This document shows, piece by piece, positions 6,603 through 12,200 of a DNA stretch of 12,200 nt. Under the pieces are notes generated by a model, which was not told the origin of the DNA, did no database searches, and saw only the letters and a program-made list of their open reading frames with translations. This stretch comes from DASSBG01 sp965651365. GTDB taxonomy: Bacteria > Pseudomonadota > Gammaproteobacteria > Xanthomonadales > Rhodanobacteraceae. A program made the translations under genes and the position numbers. Positions within the stretch are counted from its first letter, which is position 1. Each line of letters opens with the position of its first letter. The stretch is from contig CBFGSA010000084.1 in assembly GCA_965651365.1 (NCBI GenBank), positions 1 to 12,200 on the forward strand. The letters run 5' to 3'.

Positions 6603-8711
6603 TCAGCTCCCCGCACCGGCTTGCTCGGCCGCCCTTTCCTGCCGGCGAATGCGGGCCAGTGCTGCCACGCCCTCGGCCATGCATCGTTCCCACGGGTCGC
6701 TGGCATTGATGTCCGGTGCACGGCCACGCTCGCTTTTGAACAACATGGCGCGCCGGGTCAGCTCCACGGCCTCGTCGCGGTCGATCGCGATGCGCTTGCC
6801 TTCAATCGCGGTTTGCACCTGCTTGAGTGTGGCTTCGTTCATGGCACGCGCCAGCACGGCATAGGCGGCACCGAACGGGTTGATGCGGTCGATCAGGTCG
6901 ATGTCCAGATCCTTCACATTGACGAACTTGCGCACACCGTGGATCAAGGCCAGATTGCCCTTGTCCCCGGGATCGTCGCTGCTGTCGGCATCGCGCAATG
7001 CCGCCAGTTCGCGCTTGGCCTGCTGGGTGATGTTGAGTGCGGCCACCGCGTGCTGGCGCACGGCTTCCTGGTCAACTTCGGACAGCTCCGGATAGCGCTC
7101 GCGCACGATCTTGCCCATGCGCAGCTGGGTCAGCTCCTCGGGCAAGGTGTTTTCCTGATCGAACAGGCCATGTTCCAGTGCGGGCTTGTCCTGCACGAAG
7201 GCCGTGATGACCTCATTCAGATCCTCGCGGCAGATGCGGCCGGCCTCGGGGCTCTGCGGTGTTTTCAGGCCGTTGATCTCGACGTGGTACTGGCCCGTCG
7301 CCTCGTTGACGCCGACGTTGGTCTTGCCTTTCTGATAACCGTCCTCGCCGTAATCAAAGCCTTCCCGGGGGCCTGTGTTCCTGGGTGTGAACTCGAAACG
7401 CGGTGCCAGCACCTGTTCCATCAACAGGCTGGCGGCGATGGCCTTCAAGGTGTCGTTGACGGCGTTGAGCACCAGGGCCTCGTCGGCATCGGGTTCGGCA
7501 ATCAGGTTGGTGAAGCGTGCTCGGGATTTGCCCGGTGCATCACGGGTGGCGCGGCCGATGATCTGCACGATTTCGGTCAGGCTGCTGCGGTAGCCGATGG
7601 TCAGCGCATGCTCGCACCAGATCCAGTCAAAACCTTCCTTGGCCATGCCCAGGGCGATGATGATGTCCACATGCTCGCGGTCCTGGCGGTGCGCCGGGTC
7701 TTTCAGGGCCGCCAGCACCCGTGAGCGTCGTGCCGGGTCGCTGTCGTCCACCAGATCGGCCACTTTCAGAACGCGGCCGTCACGCTCGATCTGGTGGAAG
7801 CCCGTCACTGGATCAATGCCTTTCCAGTCCCCCAGCGCCGACATGATTTCCTCGACCTCGCGCTGCTTGTCCTTCAGGCTCTCGCGCGAATTGACATTGG
7901 GAATGTGCACGATGGTCTTGAGGGCCGGGTCGAGCACCTTCATGATCGCGTCGAGATAGCGGCCGGTGTAGAAGAAGTAGCCGATGTCCAGCGACTTCAG
8001 ATATTCGTAGCCGTTGAGCTGCTCGTAATAGGTGTAGGTGACGGTCTCGAAGCGGGCCTCGTCCTCGGGTGCCAGCACCGCTTCGGCGTCGCCTCTGAAG
8101 TAGGAGCCGGTCATGGCCACGACATGGGTCTTGTCGCGTGCCATGAGGTCTGCCAACTGGCTGCCCAGGCGATTGTCCGGGTTCGCACTGACATGATGGA
8201 ATTCGTCGATGGCAATCAGGCAGCCGTCGAAGGCTTCCACGCCCAGATCGTCCACGGCGAAGCGGAAGGTGGCGTGCGTGCATACCAACACCTTGTCATC
8301 GCTGGCCAGAAACTCGCCCACGGCCTTGACCTTGGAATGGGCCATCTTCGGCTCGTCCGCCCCCGGCGCGTTGCACAGGTTCCACTGCGGCAGCACCTGC
8401 CAGTCCCACGGAAAGCCGAATTGGCTCAGCGGTTCATCTGCAAAGCTGCCGCCGATGGAGCGCTCGGGCACCACGATGATGGCCTGCCGGATGCCCTGAT
8501 TGTGCAGTTTGTCCAGCGCCACGAACATCAGCGCCCGCGACTTGCCCGAGGCCGGCGGCGACTTGATCAGAAGATATGGCTCGCCACGTCGCGACCAGAC
8601 CCGCTCCTGCATGGGCCGCATGCCAAGCTGGTTGGTCCTGCCGCTGGCCCCGGTGTGGGCGGTGGTGATGGACACCGAGGGGACGGTGGTCTGGTTGGTG
8701 GGATTGTTCAT
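6603..8711 (-). CDS. DEAD/DEAH-box (superfamily 2) helicase
   Basis: A 702-residue ATP-dependent nucleic-acid helicase or translocase. Walker A is SPPASGKS with Lys57, motif II is DEFH at 169-172, motif III is MTGSY at 200-204, MAKEGFDW at 356-363 is the motif V region, and motif VI is QIIGRATR at 383-390. Both RecA-like domains are therefore complete. The last 300 residues contain no nuclease motif that I can see, unlike type III Res or type I HsdR subunits, so cleavage would have to come from a partner, most simply the GIY-YIG protein encoded 2 bases downstream. The start ATG 8709-8711 has a weak ribosome-binding site. The region upstream holds dyads and 10-bp repeats, suggesting separate regulation from the methylase block. 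Its target (DNA or RNA) is inferred to be DNA from context. Confidence 0.9.
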   Translation of the reverse strand: MNNPTNQTTVPSVSITTAHTGASGRTNQLGMRPMQERVWSRRGEPYLLIKSPPASGKSRALMFVALDKLHNQGIRQAIIVVPERSIGGSFADEPLSQFGFPWDWQVLPQWNLCNAPGADEPKMAHSKVKAVGEFLASDDKVLVCTHATFRFAVDDLGVEAFDGCLIAIDEFHHVSANPDNRLGSQLADLMARDKTHVVAMTGSYFRGDAEAVLAPEDEARFETVTYTYYEQLNGYEYLKSLDIGYFFYTGRYLDAIMKVLDPALKTIVHIPNVNSRESLKDKQREVEEIMSALGDWKGIDPVTGFHQIERDGRVLKVADLVDDSDPARRSRVLAALKDPAHRQDREHVDIIIALGMAKEGFDWIWCEHALTIGYRSSLTEIVQIIGRATRDAPGKSRARFTNLIAEPDADEALVLNAVNDTLKAIAASLLMEQVLAPRFEFTPRNTGPREGFDYGEDGYQKGKTNVGVNEATGQYHVEINGLKTPQSPEAGRICREDLNEVITAFVQDKPALEHGLFDQENTLPEELTQLRMGKIVRERYPELSEVDQEAVRQHAVAALNITQQAKRELAALRDADSSDDPGDKGNLALIHGVRKFVNVKDLDIDLIDRINPFGAAYAVLARAMNEATLKQVQTAIEGKRIAIDRDEAVELTRRAMLFKSERGRAPDINASDPWERCMAEGVAALARIRRQERAAEQAGAGS

Positions 8712-8757
8712 ACCGTATCTACGATCGAGGGTTGGCTAGGCAAAAACCAATCAAATT

Positions 8758-8774
8758 CTTGCAAAGTATGCAAG
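8758..8774. promoter_or_regulatory. Dyad CTTGCA-N5-TGCAAG upstream of the helicase
   Basis: Perfect 6-base arms with a 5-base spacer, 47-63 bases upstream of the helicase start. Size and placement suit an operator for a dimeric helix-turn-helix protein, but no partner is proven. Confidence 0.3.
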
Positions 8775-8860
8775 TTATTGAAAAAGCGTGACTTTTCAAG
8801 GCGAGCATCAATCTCGCCCTACTTCCGGGCTGGGACGGCCAAAGGCCGATCAAATCTGTA

Positions 8861-8910
8861 ACCGCGCATAACCGCGCATAACTGCGCATAACCACGCATA
8901 ACCGCGCATA
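8861..8910 (-). repeat. Five tandem 10-bp direct repeats (iteron-like)
   Basis: Plus-strand unit ACCGCGCATA occurs at 8861, 8871 and 8901. Single-base variants are ACTGCGCATA at 8881 and ACCACGCATA at 8891. The array begins 2 bases after the stop codon of the winged-helix gene on the transcribed strand. The 10-base period puts the copies on one face of the DNA helix. Confidence 0.9.
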
Positions 8911-8912
8911 AC

Positions 8913-9611
8913 TCACGGGCTGACAGTGTAGTAACTGCCACGCCGTTCGCCATGCTTGATCAGATGGCCGTCCGAACACAGCCGTTGCAGCAACCTGTAG
9001 GCCTGATCTCCGTTCAGCAGGCACAATTCCATTACGTCCTTGCGTTGAATGCTCCCGTGCTGACGGGCGAAGCTCAGCACCATCTGCTCGTGTTGCAGTT
9101 TGCTGAAACCGGCCTGCCGCGTATAGGCGGCCTGCTCGCCCTTCGCCTGATAGATGTCGACCGACAGGGTATAGGTGCGGCTGCGCGTACTTCCATGCGC
9201 CTGCACCAAGCCGGCTTCGACCAATTGCTGGATGATGCGTCGCGCTTGAGGGACGTCGCGTTGCATGTGCCCTGCCAGCGCTTCCATCCCGAGCCGCTTT
9301 TGTTCACGCAAGGCGGCGAGCACGATCAGGCTGTCAATGGACAGGGCTTCCTTGCCTTGACGCTCTTCTTCTTCGATCAGCAACTTCAGAAAGGCTTCGT
9401 CGGCCTCCACCGTGGCCAGTTGCAGCACCACGCTGTTGCCGTCGGTACGGCTGTAATCCGGTTCCGGCCGGCCAAAGCGCAGCATGCCGCGATAAATCTT
9501 GTCCACCCCGCGCCCGGAGCGCTCGACGATGCCGATACGCTTCATGGCGTCCGCCAGCAGCGGGTTGCGCGGGCGGGGCTCGGTGGAAGGGTGGTTGTCT
9601 GAGCGGTTCAT
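8913..9611 (-). CDS. Winged-helix protein resembling the C-terminal half of an AlbA_2/Schlafen-type ATP-binding regulator
   Basis: A 232-residue protein. Residues 15-39 (RNPLLADAMKRIGIVERSGR and following) are the signature of the HATPase_c_4-type region found in the middle of AlbA_2 (Schlafen-like) transcriptional regulators. The remainder contains two probable winged-helix modules, around 92-150 and 168-230, ending YYTV. The N-terminal AlbA_2 domain and most of the ATP-binding part that normally precede RNPLLADA are absent. Start ATG 9609-9611 overlaps the rhuM stop (ATGA) and has GGGGG about 8 bases upstream, so it is probably translated. It may be a remnant kept by coupling, or a stand-alone DNA-binding adaptor or regulator of the cassette. 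The stop lies immediately before the 10-bp repeats. The fold call is fair; its function is not known. Confidence 0.75.
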   Translation of the reverse strand: MNRSDNHPSTEPRPRNPLLADAMKRIGIVERSGRGVDKIYRGMLRFGRPEPDYSRTDGNSVVLQLATVEADEAFLKLLIEEEERQGKEALSIDSLIVLAALREQKRLGMEALAGHMQRDVPQARRIIQQLVEAGLVQAHGSTRSRTYTLSVDIYQAKGEQAAYTRQAGFSKLQHEQMVLSFARQHGSIQRKDVMELCLLNGDQAYRLLQRLCSDGHLIKHGERRGSYYTVSP

Positions 9612-10627
9612 TCCGTCCCCCTTTCGTCAGGCTTGCCGCTCTTTTGCTTGATGTCCTGTTCCAGTTGCTCCAGGGCTTTCAGGTCATCTGCATCCGCCTG
9701 CCGGGCTTCGGCAAGTCTGCGCTGCTGGTCAAAATGCTCATAGCGTTCACTGACGATGTTCTCCATGCGCTCGTGGCTGACATTGCCGGCATCCTTCAGA
9801 ACGGGCTGATCGTTGAAGGCCAGCATCTTGTCCACATTCCGTCGCCAGTAGTCGAGTGTGAGTTCCTGTTGTTGCTTCACGCGCAGTTCCGCCTGTTCCA
9901 GGAAGATCACCACCAGACGATTCAAGGTGTCGATTTCATCATTGTCGAGATAGTTCTTGGCGATGACGATATCGGTCTTGCGGACCCGGGCACCGCGCCA
10001 ACTGGTCAGCGCCATGTTCGGTTTGTCAGGATTCGCCCGAGCCACGATCAGCTCTGCCGCTGTATGGCCAGTGACGGCGTACAGCAATTTGTTCTGGACC
10101 TCGGCAAAGAATATCTGAGTGTCCTGCTGCCTGGCCGCGTAGTCCGATGACAACGCAAACAGATCACGCACCTTTTGGTAGAAACGTTTCTCGGAGGCAC
10201 GAATCTCGCGGATGCGCGCCAACAGCTCGTCGAAATAGTCCCAGCCGGCGGGATCCTTCAGGCGCTCGTCGTCCATCACGAAGCCCTTGACCAGATACTC
10301 CTTGAGATGGGCACTGGCCCATTGCCGGAACTGGCTGCCGCGCGGCGAGCGCACCCGGTAGCCGATGGCCAGGATCAAGTCGAGGTTGTGGAGACGGGTC
10401 CGGTACTCCTTGCCGTCGGCGGCAGTTGTCAAGGCTTCCTTGACAACTGCGTCCTCGGCCAACTCCTTGTCGGAAAGAATGTTTTTGACGTGCAGCGAGA
10501 CGTTCTGCTTGGTGGTCTGGAACAGTTCGGCAATCTCGGCCTGCGTGAGCCAGACGGTCCGGGCATCCACCCGCAGATTCAGCCGGGTCTTGCCGTCGTT
10601 GGAGGTGTACAGGACCAGCTCGCTCAT
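9608..10627 (-). CDS. RhuM-family protein (virulence RhuM-like)
   Basis: A 339-residue protein of the RhuM family, named from a Salmonella pathogenicity-island gene; the biochemical role is unknown. Residues 26-50 (WLTQAEIAELFQTTKQNVSL and following) look like a helix-turn-helix. The family blocks YRVRSPRGSQFRQWAS (90-105), EVQNKLLYAVTGHTAAELI (176-194) and KPNMALTSW (202-210) are present, and a charged, probably coiled C-terminal helix runs from about 285 to 335. Length is normal and I see no disruption. Its ATG overlaps the methyltransferase stop by four bases (ATGA), and its own stop overlaps the next ATG in the same way. RhuM genes often lie in or next to restriction-modification and other defence loci, so a regulatory or accessory role in this cassette is inferred. 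Confidence 0.88.
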   Translation of the reverse strand: MSELVLYTSNDGKTRLNLRVDARTVWLTQAEIAELFQTTKQNVSLHVKNILSDKELAEDAVVKEALTTAADGKEYRTRLHNLDLILAIGYRVRSPRGSQFRQWASAHLKEYLVKGFVMDDERLKDPAGWDYFDELLARIREIRASEKRFYQKVRDLFALSSDYAARQQDTQIFFAEVQNKLLYAVTGHTAAELIVARANPDKPNMALTSWRGARVRKTDIVIAKNYLDNDEIDTLNRLVVIFLEQAELRVKQQQELTLDYWRRNVDKMLAFNDQPVLKDAGNVSHERMENIVSERYEHFDQQRRLAEARQADADDLKALEQLEQDIKQKSGKPDERGTE

Positions 10628-12200
10628 GATGCACGCTCCTTGTGTCGGCTTCGGGCCGTCTTTGCCGTGGTCATCTCGGTGTACAGCTCGAACAGTTTTT
10701 CCAGGCGTTCGGTGTCGTTCTTGAAGCGGCGGCCGATGTAGATGCGCTCCAGCACTTCGTCGTTGCGCTCGTGGGCACGGCGCAGGTTGTCGGGCATGGC
10801 GTCGGGCTTGTAGAGGTCGGCGATGGTGGCCGGAAAGTGCGCCTCGCGGGCCAGCAGGATGTCTTCGGCGCAGCGGGTGAGGTCGGCCTTGTTCTGTTCG
10901 GTCAAAGTCGGCACCGGGAATGTGTTCCAGCCGAGGGTGTTGGAGTAGGAAAAGCGCATTTCCAAGCGCACGCAGACCGTGCCGATCCAGACCCAGTGCA
11001 GGCGCGAGGCGATCAGGGCCAGGTTCCAGAGGGGGGCGTCGTACATGGCGAAAGCCTTTTCTTGCACGACGTTTCTTGGCTCAAGCAATCCGACTGGTAG
11101 GTATGGCCTGTTTTCAGAACTGACTCGCGGAATCGCGATGGTGTGGGTGCTTGATGTGAGTTGTTCGCGGAATCGATGAGGCGTATGAGCCAGCTTTTGT
11201 GCCGCCTTGTCCTTCTTGGCCGCGTAACGCTTTTCGGCAACTTCGGCCAAGCGGTCGGCAATGGCGGGGATGCTCAGTGCATCCTCCAACACGTCATCTT
11301 CAATCCACAGGCAGGCGCGTGGCGCGTTGTCGATCAGTTCCTTGGAACCGTACAAGGGCCGGATAAATGGCGCGACTGCCGGTTCGGCGGCGATCATGTT
11401 GCGAGCTTCCTGCCGCGTGAAGATCAACGGGCTGCCGTAATACGGATGATTGCCGAATTGCATCACCGCCTTGTCGTCGGTGGGATGCGACAGCGCATGC
11501 ACTTCGACGTTTGGTGCGGCAATCAGGTAAGCGTTGATGTTGTCGACAGTTTTGCAGCTCAATGCCGTGTCGGCGGAATCTTCACCTATCGAATAGAGGT
11601 TTCGCTGTGCGCCGGCATGGCGCGAAATGCCGACGATGACGACTGTCACCCCGGCATTGTGGGCGGCAAGGTTGGCCCATTTGAACGAGGTGTGTGCGAA
11701 CGAAATTTCGTGGCCCGTCGCAAAAATGGATGGCCACAGCAGAGGCACCTGCGAGCCTTGGCAGATGGAGTTGGTGGCGACGAAGGCGCTGGCGGCCTGG
11801 GCATGTTGGCCGTACAGCGCGGCTTTCATGAACCAGCCGGCGACATAGTCCAGTGACTTCCAGCCTTTGATGCGGCCATCAAAAATGGTACCCAGATCGG
11901 CTTTTTGTTCTGTCGATTGCCACTTTGAACCCAGATACGGCGGATTCCCGCAGATATACGTCTCGCCACCCTCGTTCTCGAAATCGATCTCCGACTGATC
12001 GAGCGGTGTTTCGAACAGGTCGTCGGCGGCCATGCGCACGCCGGTGCCGGTGGCCGGGCAGATGTCGAGCCAGTCGAGCCGCAGCGCATTGCCCTGGGTG
12101 ATCCAGTTTTCCTTCGACAGCGGCAGCACGTCGCGGATGGCGTCTTTCTGGCCGCGGTATTTGACGTTGCACTGGTATTCGGCGATCACCAGCGCCAGGC
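10624..12200 (-). CDS. MmeI-like class I SAM-dependent DNA methyltransferase, C-terminal part (5' end outside window)
   Basis: The frame is open to the window edge, giving about 525 residues; the GTG at 12187 is internal rather than a start. Residues read LALVIAEYQCN, LPLSKENWITQGNALRLDW, then the amino-methyltransferase motif IV CGNPPYLGS (NPPY codons at 11935-11946). These are followed by LDYVAGWFMKAAL, FVATNSICQGSQVP and SFKWANLAAHNAGVTVVIVG. The later half has LYGSKELIDNAPRACLWIED, IPRVSSENRPYLPVGLL and YSNTLGWNTFPVP, matching the target-recognition and C-terminal regions of MmeI/COG1002-type enzymes. NPPY indicates methylation of an exocyclic amine, most likely N6 of adenine. MmeI relatives carry a nuclease at the N-terminus; that part is not visible, so this could be a methylase-only or a nuclease-fused protein. 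It is translationally coupled to rhuM. Confidence 0.88.
   Translation of the reverse strand, partial: LALVIAEYQCNVKYRGQKDAIRDVLPLSKENWITQGNALRLDWLDICPATGTGVRMAADDLFETPLDQSEIDFENEGGETYICGNPPYLGSKWQSTEQKADLGTIFDGRIKGWKSLDYVAGWFMKAALYGQHAQAASAFVATNSICQGSQVPLLWPSIFATGHEISFAHTSFKWANLAAHNAGVTVVIVGISRHAGAQRNLYSIGEDSADTALSCKTVDNINAYLIAAPNVEVHALSHPTDDKAVMQFGNHPYYGSPLIFTRQEARNMIAAEPAVAPFIRPLYGSKELIDNAPRACLWIEDDVLEDALSIPAIADRLAEVAEKRYAAKKDKAAQKLAHTPHRFREQLTSSTHTIAIPRVSSENRPYLPVGLLEPRNVVQEKAFAMYDAPLWNLALIASRLHWVWIGTVCVRLEMRFSYSNTLGWNTFPVPTLTEQNKADLTRCAEDILLAREAHFPATIADLYKPDAMPDNLRRAHERNDEVLERIYIGRRFKNDTERLEKLFELYTEMTTAKTARSRHKERAS

Larger units (their letters stand above)
8712..8912 (-). promoter_or_regulatory. 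Spacer between the two cassette blocks, probable helicase/nuclease leader
   Basis: About 201 bases, locally AT-richer than the flanks, with no convincing gene. In transcription order it holds five 10-bp direct repeats, a weak hairpin at 8836-8848, a 6-bp-arm hairpin at 8800-8818 (GGCGAG/CTCGCC) and a dyad at 8758-8774. CCAATCAAAT (8747-8756) and CCGATCAAAT (8846-8855) form a 9-of-10 direct repeat 99 bases apart. I could not find a good sigma-70 promoter. Confidence 0.45.

Noticed and set aside
6564..7724. 386-codon plus-strand frame opposite the helicase
   Set aside because: Antisense shadow of a helicase with all SF2 motifs; no family signature.
8861..8910. CRISPR array
   Set aside because: Units are only 10 bases and directly abutting, with no spacers.
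8861..8910. Plasmid-type replication origin iterons
   Set aside because: Replication iterons are usually longer, and no rep gene, AT-rich melting region or DnaA box is visible beside them.
8719..9024. 101-codon minus-strand frame running through the 10-bp repeats
   Set aside because: It overlaps the wHTH gene in another frame and encodes the repeats as an irregular pattern; no RBS or domain. The spacer is better read as non-coding.
6603..12200. Canonical type I or type III restriction-modification locus
   Set aside because: No specificity subunit is visible, the helicase lacks an evident nuclease domain, and the methyltransferase resembles MmeI/COG1002 enzymes rather than HsdM or Mod.

Overview
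The window is GC-rich bacterial chromosome. It probably comes from a gammaproteobacterium of the Xanthomonadales/Lysobacterales type. That is an inference from three things: base composition, a dihydrolipoamide dehydrogenase with an N-terminal lipoyl domain, and GC-rich REP-like palindromes between and inside genes. No rRNA, tRNA or other taxonomic marker is present.

Left part (1-5115), housekeeping and accessory metabolism. The C-terminal end of an MscS-family mechanosensitive channel overlaps by 17 bases the start of a lipoyl-domain-bearing E3 (dihydrolipoyl dehydrogenase) of the pyruvate dehydrogenase complex. The E3 inter-domain linker is partly built from intergenic-type palindromic repeats read in frame. 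A short ORF with a strong ribosome-binding site follows; it is interrupted by one in-frame TGA. A TRIC/UPF0126 membrane protein lies on the minus strand. A dyad-rich divergent region separates it from a plus-strand AcpA/phospholipase C-type phosphoesterase that carries a Tat-like lipoprotein signal.

Middle (5116-5421), a gene-free convergent spacer filled with REP-like palindromes.

Right part (5422-12200), all minus strand: a defence/modification-type cassette. Read in transcription order it has two blocks. Block one is an MmeI-like DNA methyltransferase (5' end outside the window), a RhuM-family protein, and a winged-helix protein that looks like the C-terminal half of a Schlafen/AlbA_2-type ATP-binding regulator. 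These are joined by two ATGA overlaps. A spacer of about 200 bases follows, with five 10-bp direct repeats and several dyads. Block two is a DEAD/DEAH-box helicase and a GIY-YIG (T5orf172-like) nuclease 2 bases apart. Methylase, translocase and nuclease on separate polypeptides suggest a restriction-modification-like antiviral system. The visible part is not a canonical type I, type III, BREX or DISARM locus. The most unusual points are the truncated regulator, the helical-turn-phased repeats between the two blocks, and the repeat-derived linker of the E3.
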